64,000 bases of DNA from an uncultured Clostridia bacterium (GCA_944384815.1 CALWUW010000012.1:1-64000), one strand, 5' to 3'; numbered from the stretch's first letter, positions 35,285 through 43,408 are shown. Numbers and translations: made by a program. Notes: generated by a model not told the origin, from the sequence alone.

Positions 35285-36625
35285 GTGGATCTTATGTTTC
35301 CAAAAAAGCCGTATCGTACACACGGCGGCGCACATGTTCCTCATCATAAGAACACGGCGCAAATGGAAAGTGCTGTTATGCCTTGTCCTTCTCAAGTGAT
35401 CCTTCCCATGCAGCAGCATGTGGGAGCCCCCTGCAAGCCTTTGGTTGCAAAAGGGGACACCGTTCTTGTAGGGCAGAAAATTGCGGATTCCCAGGCCTAT
35501 GTCAGCGCGCCCATTCACGCCAGCGTTTCCGGAACCGTCAGCGCCATTACCCAAGTTATGCTGCCGGGAGGGCAGTTCGTGGAAGCCATTGTGATCGATT
35601 CCGATGGACAGATGACAGTTTCTCCAGACGTAAAACCACCTGTGGTGGAAACGGCAGAAGATTTGATTCAAGCTGTCCGGGAATCCGGATTGGTCGGGCT
35701 GGGCGGTGCCGGATTTCCGGCCCACGTTAAGCTGAATGTTCCGGAAGGCAAAACGCTGGACACCTTGATCGTCAACGTGGCGGAATGCGAACCCTACATC
35801 ACAGCGGACAACCGGGAGGCTCTGGAAAATTCCTGGGCTGTTCTTTCTGGCGTATACACTCTTCGGGATCTGCTGCATCTAAAGCGAGTGATTATCGCTG
35901 TAGAAGACAACAAACCGGACGTGATCGAAGCCCTTCGGAAAATCGCCGACAATCCCAAAATGGATCCGGAAGATACCGTGCGAGTGCTTCCTTTGAAATC
36001 CCAGTATCCCCAGGGTGCGGAGAAAGTTTTGGTGCAGGCCTGCACCAACCGGGTCATTCCTTTGGGAAAACTGCCAGCGGACGTAGGCTGCCTGGTGATG
36101 AATGTAACTTCTGTCGCTTTCCTGGCGAATTATCTGAAAACCGGGATGCCTCTTGTTTCCAAACGGGTCACCATCGACGGCTCCGCCGTGGAATATCCTA
36201 AAAATGTCATTGTTCCCATTGGCACAAAGATTTCCGAAGTCATTTCCTTCTGCGGCGGCTACAAAAAGCCCCCCAGAAAAATCCTCATGGGCGGCCCTAT
36301 GATGGGTATTGCTCTTACAACGGACGAGCTTCCCATTTTGAAGCAAAACAACGGCATCCTGGCCTTTGCCGAAGAGGAGGCAGGGCTTCCGGAGCCTACG
36401 GAATGCATTCGCTGCGGCCGCTGCGTGTCCGGATGCCCCATGCACCTGGTTCCCACTTTGCTTGAAAAATATACAGAGCAAAAAGATACGGAACAGCTGC
36501 AGAAATTAGGGATCCTCTGCTGCATGGAATGCGGCACCTGCGTATTTAACTGCCCCGCTGGCCGGCCTTTGGTGCAGGCTATTCGTCTGGGCAAAGCTCT
36601 CATCCGAAAGGCAGGGACGAAATAA
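35285..36625 (+). CDS. rnfC: Rnf complex subunit RnfC
   Basis: 446-residue peripheral subunit carrying NADH/FMN sites and two [4Fe-4S] clusters. GTG start at 35285, 8 bases after GGAGG; an upstream ATG at 35270 would sit on that site. Domains: N-terminal barrel-sandwich (about 30-110), Rossmann-like FMN/NADH region with GLGGAGFPAHVKL and NVAECEPYITAD, SLBB, then cluster motifs CIRCGRCVSGCP and CMECGTCVFNCP. Complete and intact. Confidence 0.96.
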   Translation: MDLMFPKKPYRTHGGAHVPHHKNTAQMESAVMPCPSQVILPMQQHVGAPCKPLVAKGDTVLVGQKIADSQAYVSAPIHASVSGTVSAITQVMLPGGQFVEAIVIDSDGQMTVSPDVKPPVVETAEDLIQAVRESGLVGLGGAGFPAHVKLNVPEGKTLDTLIVNVAECEPYITADNREALENSWAVLSGVYTLRDLLHLKRVIIAVEDNKPDVIEALRKIADNPKMDPEDTVRVLPLKSQYPQGAEKVLVQACTNRVIPLGKLPADVGCLVMNVTSVAFLANYLKTGMPLVSKRVTIDGSAVEYPKNVIVPIGTKISEVISFCGGYKKPPRKILMGGPMMGIALTTDELPILKQNNGILAFAEEEAGLPEPTECIRCGRCVSGCPMHLVPTLLEKYTEQKDTEQLQKLGILCCMECGTCVFNCPAGRPLVQAIRLGKALIRKAGTK

Positions 36626-37584
36626 TGGAGAAAAAACTGATTGTTTCCTCTTCCCCTCACCTGCGCAGCGGAATGACCACCCAAAAAATCATGCTGGACG
36701 TGATTATCGCCTTGATGCCTGCCGCTGCAGCGGCCTGCGTCATTTTTGGCTGGAGCGCCTTGCTGATTATGGTGGTTTCCGTAGCCAGCTGCGTATTGTG
36801 TGAATACATTTGCCGGAAAGTAATGAAGCGGGCCAATACGATAAGCGATTTAAGCGCGGTAGTCACCGGACTGCTTCTGGCCTTCAACCTTCCCGCCAAC
36901 ATCAATCCTCTGATCGCTGTGTTTGGCGCCGTTGTTGCCATTGTTGTGGTAAAGCAAATGTTCGGAGGCATTGGGCAGAACTTTGTAAACCCCGCTCTTA
37001 CAGCCCGAATTGTTCTGATGAGCTCTTTCCCGGCCAACATGAGCGGCACCTGCTGGCCCATTCCCTTCTGGTACAAAAGCTCCGCTGACGCTCTCACTTC
37101 CGCCACGCCTCTGGGGCTTCTGGCAGAAGGAAAGACCGATCAGATCCCGGATTACCTGCAGATGTTCCTGGGCGCCAGAGGCGGATGCCTGGGCGAGACC
37201 TGCGCTTTGGCCCTTCTTTTGGGCGGTATCTATTTGGTGGTTCGGAAAGTGATCACCCCGGTAATCCCTGTTTGTTATATCGGCACGGTGGCCCTTTTCT
37301 CCCTTTGCCTGGGACGGGATGTCCTTCTGGATCTTCTTTCCGGCGGTTTGCTTCTGGGGGCTATCTTTATGGCCACGGACTATACCACGTCTCCCATTGA
37401 TCTGAAGGGAAAAATCATTTTTGCCGTCGGATGCGGCGTGCTCACCATGCTGATCCGGGTATTTGCTTCTCTTCCGGAAGGCGTCTCCTACTCTATTATC
37501 TTAATGAACATTATGGTTCCCCTGATTGAGCGGGGAACCCGTCCGAAACCTTTTGGAAAGGAGCCTGAGAAACATGAAGCTTAA
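36625..37584 (+). CDS. rnfD: Rnf complex subunit RnfD
   Basis: 319-residue membrane subunit with about nine to ten spans, homologous to NqrB. The likely covalent FMN site is about T161 in LTSATPLGLL, which fits the ApbE target pattern. TGLLLAFNLPANINP and FGGIGQNFVNPALTAR are family hallmarks. Its start overlaps the rnfC stop by one base (TAATG), so translation is coupled. Confidence 0.95.
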   Translation: MEKKLIVSSSPHLRSGMTTQKIMLDVIIALMPAAAAACVIFGWSALLIMVVSVASCVLCEYICRKVMKRANTISDLSAVVTGLLLAFNLPANINPLIAVFGAVVAIVVVKQMFGGIGQNFVNPALTARIVLMSSFPANMSGTCWPIPFWYKSSADALTSATPLGLLAEGKTDQIPDYLQMFLGARGGCLGETCALALLLGGIYLVVRKVITPVIPVCYIGTVALFSLCLGRDVLLDLLSGGLLLGAIFMATDYTTSPIDLKGKIIFAVGCGVLTMLIRVFASLPEGVSYSIILMNIMVPLIERGTRPKPFGKEPEKHEA

Positions 37585-38128
37585 TCCAAAAGAAATTGTA
37601 CGTCCGGCCCTTTCTCTGTTTCTGATCTGCATTATTGTTTCCGCTCTTCTGGCTGTTACCAACAGCGTCACCGCCGGCCTGATTGAAGAGCAAAACCTGA
37701 AAACGGCAGAAGCTGCCCGGAAGGCTGTATGTCCGGATGCGGACAGCTTTGAAGAAGGGGATGAGACCGGTTCCTTCTACATTGCCAAAAGCGGCGGGAA
37801 AACCATCGGATACGTGTTTACCACCGAAGCCAGAGGGTACGGCGGCGATTTGGAAGTGATGACCGGCATCAGCGTAGACGGAACCATCACCGGCACCTCC
37901 ATTCTCACCATCAACGAAACTCCCGGGTTGGGCATGAACGCGCAGAAAGATTCCTTCCGGGATCAGTATTTGCAGCCCGCTCCGGAAGGCGGCTTTACGC
38001 TTATCACCTCCGGCACCCCCGGTGAAGGGGAAATCAGCGCCATGACAGGCGCTACCATCACCAGCCGGGCTGTGACGGACGCGGTAAACCAGGCCGTTGA
38101 ACGGTATCATCAGGTAAAGGAGGGGTAA
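37574..38128 (+). CDS. rnfG: Rnf complex subunit RnfG
   Basis: 184 residues from the ATG at 37574 (overlapping rnfD by 11 bases). One N-terminal membrane helix and an external FMN-binding domain. The flavinylation motif SAMTGATITS is at about 155-164; FMN should attach to T161. ETPGLGMNAQ is the conserved FMN-domain loop. ApbE three genes upstream is the probable modifying enzyme. Confidence 0.95.
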   Translation: MKLNPKEIVRPALSLFLICIIVSALLAVTNSVTAGLIEEQNLKTAEAARKAVCPDADSFEEGDETGSFYIAKSGGKTIGYVFTTEARGYGGDLEVMTGISVDGTITGTSILTINETPGLGMNAQKDSFRDQYLQPAPEGGFTLITSGTPGEGEISAMTGATITSRAVTDAVNQAVERYHQVKEG

Positions 38129-38130
38129 AC

Positions 38131-38820
38131 ATGGCAAAAGAAAAAAAGACTCTTTGGCAGGAATTCAGCAAAGGAATTGTGAAAGAAAACCCTGTCCTTC
38201 GTTTGGTCCTGGGAACTTGTGCTACGCTGGCTGTAAGTACGGCAGCCGGAAACGCTATCGGCATGGGGCTGGCTACCACGTTTGTTTTGGTGTGCTCCAA
38301 TGCGGTCATCTCGCTTCTTCGCAACGTCATTCCGGACCGGGTCCGCATTCCTGCATACATCACCATCATCGCCGGATTCGTTACCATCGTGCAAATGTTT
38401 ATTAAAGCATTCTCCCCTCAGTTGGACAGTGCCCTGGGCATTTTCCTGCCTCTGATCGTTGTAAACTGCATCATCCTGGGAAGAGCGGAAATGTTTGCCA
38501 ACAAAAACCGGATTCTCCCCTCCATTCTGGATGGACTGGGCATGGGAATCGGATTTACGGCTACACTGCTGCTGATGGGAATTATCCGGGAGCTTCTGGG
38601 AGCGGGAACCATCTTTGATATTCCTGTTCTTTCCGGATTTATGGATCCCATTATTATTTTCATTTTACCTCCCGGAGGATTTTTCGTCTTTGGTATGCTG
38701 ATCGCTTTAGCCAATAAGCTTTCCGGCGAAGGAAAAGCTCCGGAAGAAATGGGATGCTCCGGCTGTCCTCTGGCCGCCAGCTGCTCGAAACTGAAGGAAA
38801 AGGAGGCTGCTAAAAAATGA
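38131..38820 (+). CDS. rnfE: Rnf complex subunit RnfE
   Basis: 229-residue six-helix membrane protein of the NqrD/RnfE family. The ENPVLRLVLGTCATLAVST start and FLPLIVVNCIILGRAE with its conserved Cys are diagnostic; this half carries one ligand pair of the membrane [2Fe-2S] cluster shared with RnfA. A C-terminal extension with GCSGCPLAASCSKLKEK adds four cysteines and may bind metal, which is typical of Clostridial RnfE. Overlaps rnfA by 4 bases. Confidence 0.95.
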   Translation: MAKEKKTLWQEFSKGIVKENPVLRLVLGTCATLAVSTAAGNAIGMGLATTFVLVCSNAVISLLRNVIPDRVRIPAYITIIAGFVTIVQMFIKAFSPQLDSALGIFLPLIVVNCIILGRAEMFANKNRILPSILDGLGMGIGFTATLLLMGIIRELLGAGTIFDIPVLSGFMDPIIIFILPPGGFFVFGMLIALANKLSGEGKAPEEMGCSGCPLAASCSKLKEKEAAKK

Positions 38821-39440
38821 ACGCTGAAACCATTAAAAGTCTGGTCTCCATCTTTCTGGCAGCCATTCTCACGGAAAACTATATTCTGAACAAATTCTTG
38901 GGAATTTGCCCCTTCCTGGGCGTTTCCAAAAAGCTGAATACAGCCGTGGGCATGAGCGTAGCTGTAACGGCGGTCATGGTGATCTCCACCGCCGTAACCT
39001 GGCCCATCTACACCTATATTTTAACGCCTGCGGGTCTTACGTATCTGCAGACCATTGTATTTATCCTGATTATTGCCGCTTTGGTGCAGCTGATCGAGAT
39101 CATTCTGCGGAAGTTTATCCCTTCTCTGTATAACGCTTTGGGAATCTACCTTCCTTTGATCACTACCAACTGTGCTGTTTTAGGCGTTACCATGCTGGTT
39201 ATCGAAAAAGGCGCCGCCGATCCCACCTTCGGGTATGTGCAGGCGCTGGTAAACGCTTTCGGTTCCGGCATTGGTTTCCTGGTAGCTATGGTCCTGTTTG
39301 CCGGCGTTCGGGAACGCCTGGAGTTTTGTGATATTCCCAAATCTCTGCGTGGTCTTCCCATTACGCTGGTAGCGGCCTCTCTGGTGGCTGTGTCCTTTTT
39401 AGGCTTCTCCGGCCTGGTGGACGGCCTTTTAGGCGCATAA
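38817..39440 (+). CDS. rnfA: Rnf complex subunit RnfA
   Basis: 207-residue membrane protein paralogous and inverted relative to RnfE. The ILTENYILNKFLGICPFLGV opening and YLPLITTNCAVLGVT carry conserved cysteines for the shared cluster. Its ATGA overlap with rnfE indicates coupled translation and equal stoichiometry. Confidence 0.96.
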   Translation: MNAETIKSLVSIFLAAILTENYILNKFLGICPFLGVSKKLNTAVGMSVAVTAVMVISTAVTWPIYTYILTPAGLTYLQTIVFILIIAALVQLIEIILRKFIPSLYNALGIYLPLITTNCAVLGVTMLVIEKGAADPTFGYVQALVNAFGSGIGFLVAMVLFAGVRERLEFCDIPKSLRGLPITLVAASLVAVSFLGFSGLVDGLLGA

Positions 39441-39454
39441 AGGGGGTTAGCTGC

Positions 39455-40255
39455 ATGAATGAGATTTTGTTTGCTGTTTTAATTGTTGCAGGGATTGGTT
39501 TGATCGCCGGTATAGGATTGGCTGTAGCCTCCATTGTATTTGCCGTTCCCAAGGATGAAAAAGCCGAGAAAATCACGGAAATGCTCCCCGGAGCCAACTG
39601 CGGCGCCTGCGGATATTCCGGATGCTCCGGCTATGCCGCCGCTCTCTCCAAAGGAGAGGCCAAACCCGGGCTTTGCGCTCCCGGCGGCGCAGAAACTGCT
39701 CAGGAGATCTCTGCTTTTCTGGGGATCGCTTCCTCCTCCATGGAGAAAAAAGTGGCCATGGTTCGGTGTATGGGAAGCTATGATGTCACCAGTGATAAGA
39801 TGGAGTATCAGGGAATTCACAGCTGCTCCGCGGCTGCTCTCTTAGCCGGCGGGGTCACCAGCTGCCAGTTCGGCTGCATGGGATTGGGAGACTGCGCTCG
39901 GGTTTGTCCCTATGGAGCTATCGAGGTTTGCAACGGGATGGCCAGAGTGGATCCCAAGCGCTGCCGGGCCTGCTCCTTGTGCGTAGCCGCTTGCCCCAAA
40001 GGCCTTATTACTCTGGTTCCCTATAAGAAACAGGCTGTTGTTCGCTGCTCCAATTGCGAAAAAGGTGCTGCCACCATGAAGGTTTGCAAAATTGGCTGCA
40101 TCGGCTGCAAAAAATGCGAAAAGACTTGTCCGCAGCAAGCCATCCATGTGGAAAACTTCCATGCGGTTGTGGATCCTGAAAAATGCATCGGCTGCGGCGC
40201 CTGTGCGGAAGCTTGCCCGCGCCACTGCATTTCCATGACGGAGGATATGGTCTAA
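39455..40255 (+). CDS. rnfB: Rnf complex ferredoxin-accepting subunit RnfB
   Basis: 266 residues: N-terminal membrane anchor (about 3-27), a Cys-rich domain GANCGACGYSGCSGYA that binds a [4Fe-4S] cluster, then several ferredoxin motifs including CRACSLCVAACPKG, CIGCKKCEKTCP and CIGCGACAEACPRH. It takes electrons from reduced ferredoxin and passes them into the complex. Last gene of the operon; a strong terminator follows at 40288. Confidence 0.96.
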   Translation: MNEILFAVLIVAGIGLIAGIGLAVASIVFAVPKDEKAEKITEMLPGANCGACGYSGCSGYAAALSKGEAKPGLCAPGGAETAQEISAFLGIASSSMEKKVAMVRCMGSYDVTSDKMEYQGIHSCSAAALLAGGVTSCQFGCMGLGDCARVCPYGAIEVCNGMARVDPKRCRACSLCVAACPKGLITLVPYKKQAVVRCSNCEKGAATMKVCKIGCIGCKKCEKTCPQQAIHVENFHAVVDPEKCIGCGACAEACPRHCISMTEDMV

Positions 40256-40287
40256 AAACCAGTTCATAATCCTGATTGTTTTAGTTA

Positions 40288-40333
40288 AAGCCCCGCCGGC
40301 AGAAGTCTGCACTTCCGCCGGCGGGCTTTCTTT
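40288..40333 (+). terminator. rnf operon terminator
   Basis: GCCCCGCCGGC pairs with CGCCGGCGGGC across a 15-base loop and is followed by TTTCTTTC. Confidence 0.85.
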
Positions 40334-40341
40334 CAGGATTT

Positions 40342-41931
40342 TTATTTTTTCTTTGATTTTCCTCTTGATTTTTTACTGGATTTGTAATATAATATCTTAC
40401 GTTCCGCCGGTGTGATGGAATTGGCAGACGTAGTGGACTCAAAATCCACCGGTAGCGATACCGTGCCGGTTCGAGTCCGGCCACCGGCACCAGGGATATG
40501 TACGCCAATGTGGACAGTGCAAGAGCCGTCCGCGTTGGCGTATATTTTTTGCACTAAAGTCCGCACAGCATTGCGGGGCTCAAAATCCTGGAGCAGGCAC
40601 AGAAGCGCCTGGTGGATCTCTTCGGGTGTGTAGATATGGCTATTGCTCTGCTGTTTTGCGGCAATCGCAGATTCCAAATCCAGCTTTCTCTGCCGCAGCC
40701 GATCAATTTCCGCAGAAAGCTCCGGCACAGACAAGCCAGAAAGCACCGCTTTTACACCATTGGCAATCTGCCTCTCAATATCAGCCAATTCCCGCTTTTC
40801 AGCGGTGCAATCAGGCGCTCCGCTGTTCAACTGCTTAGCGTATTCTTCGGCAATATCCCGAAAATCCCAAGTATTCAATGCGTCACGGATCTGGGACACT
40901 ACAAAAAGCTCCAGCTCGTCCGCGTTAAAATTACGATTGTCGCAAGTGTGAGATCTGTATTTACTTCCGCATTCATAGTACCGGTTTTCTCGCACGCTGC
41001 CATCCTTCCGGCGATTTACACTGCAATGGCCTACATAAGTAGCACCGCACTTGGCACACTCAATTAAACCGGTAAGCAAATATTCTCTCTTTGCTTTATT
41101 TGTTGCTCTTTTATTGTTCTTCATACGCTTCTGCACCTTCTCCCAAGTATCTTGGTCAATGATTGGCGGAATTATCCCTTTCAGAATCACAGGATTCTCT
41201 GTTTTCTTTCCTCCGGCCCATTTTCTCATGACCCGGATATTTCTTTCGTTCCATTTATACACGCCTATGTATCGTTCGTTGGAAAGGATACTGTTAAAAG
41301 AATTTTTCCCAAAAGGCCGACCAAATTTCCCGCACTTTCCCGCAAGGCGATCGAGAATCTGATTGTAACTGTCGCCGGCCGCATACCAGTGAAAAATGTT
41401 TCGCACAATTTCCGCTTCCTGCTGGTTAATAATATACATTCCCTTTTGGATGTCGTATCCCAGGGGTGCGTGCCCGCCATTGTATAATCCTTTCTTTGCC
41501 CGTTCCATCATGCCGGCCATAGACTTTTTCCGCGTATCCAAGACCATGTGCTGCCCAAGCCCGGCGGTAATCAGCTCTGTGAGGAAGCTGCTGGGGTCTG
41601 TAATGTCTCCCAGCTGCTGCGTGGTAGAGATCACCTGAACCCCCGCCGCCCGCATTGCTTTACGGAAGCTGAACCAATCCACCACGTCACGGCTTCCCCG
41701 GGAAATGTCATAGATCACCACCGCGTCAAATTCATGGCGCTTTGCGGCCTCTACAAGGGCCTGAAAGCCTTCCCGGTTCGCATTCGTACCAGAAGACGCT
41801 TCGTCCGAAAAAGCGGCGCACAGGTCAATCTGGTGGGCAAGGCAATACTTTGTAATGGCTTCCATTTGATAGGCAATGCTGTTTTCCGTCTGTTTATCCG
41901 TTGAATAACGGGCGTATGCCGCTGCTCTCAT
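40342..41931 (-). CDS. Large serine recombinase (site-specific integrase), 3' end overlapping tRNA-Leu
   Basis: 529 residues. Resolvase domain with catalytic S10 in AYARYSTDKQTENS and DISRGSRD arginines; recombinase domain (about 150-300); zinc ribbon CAKCGATYVGHC...YECGSKYRSHTCD; coiled coil and a C-terminal segment. The last roughly 50 codons (from 40492 leftward) read the antisense of tRNA-Leu and its promoter, so this C-terminus was probably created or fixed by integration. GGAGGTG precedes the ATG at 41931. It probably drove insertion of the island; a prophage or conjugative element remnant are both possible. Confidence 0.9.
   Translation of the reverse strand: MRAAAYARYSTDKQTENSIAYQMEAITKYCLAHQIDLCAAFSDEASSGTNANREGFQALVEAAKRHEFDAVVIYDISRGSRDVVDWFSFRKAMRAAGVQVISTTQQLGDITDPSSFLTELITAGLGQHMVLDTRKKSMAGMMERAKKGLYNGGHAPLGYDIQKGMYIINQQEAEIVRNIFHWYAAGDSYNQILDRLAGKCGKFGRPFGKNSFNSILSNERYIGVYKWNERNIRVMRKWAGGKKTENPVILKGIIPPIIDQDTWEKVQKRMKNNKRATNKAKREYLLTGLIECAKCGATYVGHCSVNRRKDGSVRENRYYECGSKYRSHTCDNRNFNADELELFVVSQIRDALNTWDFRDIAEEYAKQLNSGAPDCTAEKRELADIERQIANGVKAVLSGLSVPELSAEIDRLRQRKLDLESAIAAKQQSNSHIYTPEEIHQALLCLLQDFEPRNAVRTLVQKIYANADGSCTVHIGVHIPGAGGRTRTGTVSLPVDFESTTSANSITPAERKILYYKSSKKSRGKSKKK
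40365..40393 (+). promoter_or_regulatory. tRNA-Leu promoter
   Basis: TTGATT (40365-40370), 17-base spacer, perfect TATAAT (40388-40393), 13 bases before the mature tRNA. It lies inside the antisense end of the recombinase gene. Confidence 0.82.
40406..40492 (+). tRNA. tRNA-Leu (CAA)
   Basis: 87-base class II tRNA: acceptor GCCGGTG/CACCGGC, anticodon loop CTCAAAA (CAA), a long variable arm and encoded CCA. The serine recombinase gene ends antisense within it, marking a probable integration site at its 3' end. Confidence 0.96.
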
Positions 41932-41959
41932 AAAATAAAAACACCTCCGAAGGTATGAC

Positions 41960-41989
41960 TTGCCAAGCCTGCCCCGGAAGTGGTATAAT
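41960..41989 (+). promoter_or_regulatory. Promoter of a candidate small RNA
   Basis: TTGCCA (41960-41965), 18-base spacer, perfect TATAAT (41984-41989). No protein-coding start follows before the terminator at 42042. Confidence 0.6.
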
Positions 41990-41995
41990 CACAGT

Positions 41996-42078
41996 GTTTC
42001 GGATGGGATTATTCCACTACGGAGTAAGCTCGTTCTATTTCATCCCCTGCCGGTTGCCGCCGGTGGGGGATTTTTATT
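41996..42078 (+). ncRNA. Candidate small RNA of about 80 bases between recombinase and NYN gene
   Basis: A perfect -10 with a reasonable -35 precedes, and a strong intrinsic terminator ends, a stretch without an open frame. The transcript runs opposite to both neighbours: its 5' part is close to the recombinase start region and its terminator touches the end of the NYN gene at 42074. Function unknown; antisense control of either gene or a mobile-element RNA are possible. Transcription is predicted, not shown. Confidence 0.45.
42042..42078 (+). terminator. Terminator of the candidate small RNA
   Basis: ATCCCCTGCCGG pairs fully (two G-T wobbles) with CCGGTGGGGGAT around a 6-base loop, followed by TTTTATTT on the plus strand. 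Confidence 0.8.
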
Positions 42079-42724
42079 TATTTGGATTAGATGTGCAACT
42101 CCATAAGCCATCTATATGCTCATTTAAATTAGGTTTAATAGGTGACCACATAGGATCTAAAATAAAATCTACACCTTCTCTTCGTGCTAGTTTTGCCGCA
42201 GGGACAAAATCACTATCAGCAGAGATTAAAATCATTTGATCAACTTGCTTTTTATATGACATAGATGAAATATCAATCCCAATTTTCATATCCACGCCTT
42301 TTTGTTCAATTTGCAATTCAAAATCATTTTCTTTTAGATCAGAAAAAACGGTCCTTCCATTACAAAGATTTTTGGTTACTTCAGGCTTGATGTTAAATTT
42401 TAATTGTTTCTCCGATAAAATCCCCATTCGTAAGGCTACTTTTCTTTTTTTCTTTAAACATTCCAAAAATGATGTCATCCATTTATACAAATCAGTTTTT
42501 GAGTAATCAATCTGGCGTTTAAGAAAAGGATGGTATATGTTGGTTCCAACAGGAGGACAATCATAAAAAAAGATTCTGTAAAGTTCATTTCCACTATGCT
42601 TTAAATGCTTATAACAATAATCTATCAATTCGTCTGCTCTGTCTTCTGGGCTTTTATTTCCCCATAATGAATAAGCACGATAACGATAAAAACCGCCGTC
42701 GACTAGAATTGCAGTCTTCCCCAT
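42074..42724 (-). CDS. NYN-domain (PIN-like, DUF88) putative RNA nuclease
   Basis: 216 residues from the ATG at 42724 behind AAGAGGTGAAAAAT. The NYN/PIN-like fold is marked by ILVDGGFYRY (first acidic residue near residue 8), a DMKIGIDISSMSY segment (acidic centre, about 150) and LISADSDFVPAAKLARREG (last acidic pair). These acidic residues bind Mg for RNA cleavage in related proteins. Basic patches (KKKRKVALR) could contact nucleic acid. It is AT-rich compared with core genes, lies next to a serine recombinase, and has a structured leader holding a terminator. A defence or RNA-processing role is inferred. Confidence 0.82.
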   Translation of the reverse strand: MGKTAILVDGGFYRYRAYSLWGNKSPEDRADELIDYCYKHLKHSGNELYRIFFYDCPPVGTNIYHPFLKRQIDYSKTDLYKWMTSFLECLKKKRKVALRMGILSEKQLKFNIKPEVTKNLCNGRTVFSDLKENDFELQIEQKGVDMKIGIDISSMSYKKQVDQMILISADSDFVPAAKLARREGVDFILDPMWSPIKPNLNEHIDGLWSCTSNPNK

Positions 42725-42745
42725 ATTTTTCACCTCTTAATCTAA

Positions 42746-42859
42746 AAAGTAAAAAGCCCTAGGTTTCAGCACTTCCCTTATTTTGTGGGAGGCTTACTAC
42801 CAAGGGCTTGTTAAACAATATGCAGCCGTACAGAGAACAAAAATCTCACCTCAGGCTGT
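42746..42859 (-). ncRNA. Structured leader RNA of the NYN gene with internal terminator
   Basis: From the predicted start near 42859 the minus-strand transcript contains a CAGCC...GGCTG stem, then a long hairpin with closing arms AAGCCCT/AGGGCTT (42754-42809) followed by TTTTTACTTTTT, all before the NYN ribosome site. It can act as an attenuator or as a short stand-alone RNA of about 110 bases. It does not match a riboswitch class I can name. Confidence 0.5.
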
Positions 42860-42865
42860 ACTATT

Positions 42866-42894
42866 ATTGTATGCCATTTGGCAGTAAATATCAA
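42866..42894 (-). promoter_or_regulatory. Promoter of the NYN gene leader
   Basis: Minus-strand TTGATA (42889-42894), 17-base spacer, TACAAT (42866-42871), about 140 bases before the NYN start codon. Confidence 0.75.
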
Positions 42895-42996
42895 CCTACT
42901 TTTTAGAAAAAAGCGCACTATTTAGAGCAAATATATGTACAATGATATTTCATTGTTACATTATTGTGTTATCTCATAGTGCTTTGACACATTTTG

Positions 42997-43035
42997 CGCT
43001 CGTTCCTGCGCCAACAGGAGCGGGCGGTTCTTTTT
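42997..43035 (+). terminator. Plus-strand terminator-like hairpin
   Basis: CGCTCGTTCCTG pairs over 12 positions (two G-T) with CAGGAGCGGGCG around a CGCCAA loop, followed by GTTCTTTTT. The T run exists only on the plus strand, so it points to a short plus-strand transcript from about 42945; no clear promoter was found. Confidence 0.6.
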
Positions 43036-43408
43036 ATAATACTTTTTCAGAAATCATTTTACAAATTTCAGAAACGTTTGCACGAGCTACAAATTCAAAT
43101 TTGACTTTTCCCATGCCGCTAAACCACATTTCTACCTCGCTGTCCATATCAAACACGCCAGCTGTTTCAACAGAAAAAGCCTGGATTTTGCTGTAAGGTA
43201 AAGAGGTAAAATCTTTTTTCTTTCCGGTCATTCCCTGCACATTGATTGCAATAATTCGCTTGTTTGTAAATACAACGCCGTCCCGCATACCCCGGAAAGT
43301 ACCCATAATGGTTTCGCCATCCACAAAAATGGGCGAAATCATAGAGGAAAAATCAGTATCTGGTACCGGTTTAAGTTTCATAAAGCTTGCATTTTGGAAA
43401 TCGATCAT
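43034..43408 (-). CDS. Bacterial PH-domain protein
   Basis: 124 residues. The core DGVVFTNKRIIAINVQG followed by FTSLPYSKIQAFSVETAG is the signature of bacterial PH-like domains, which form barrels and often oligomerise. No signal peptide or membrane span. AAGGAGTG precedes the ATG at 43408. It lies in the AT-rich island between the NYN gene and a lipoprotein gene; about 90 bases separate it from the latter on the same strand. Role unknown. Confidence 0.8.
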   Translation of the reverse strand: MIDFQNASFMKLKPVPDTDFSSMISPIFVDGETIMGTFRGMRDGVVFTNKRIIAINVQGMTGKKKDFTSLPYSKIQAFSVETAGVFDMDSEVEMWFSGMGKVKFEFVARANVSEICKMISEKVL

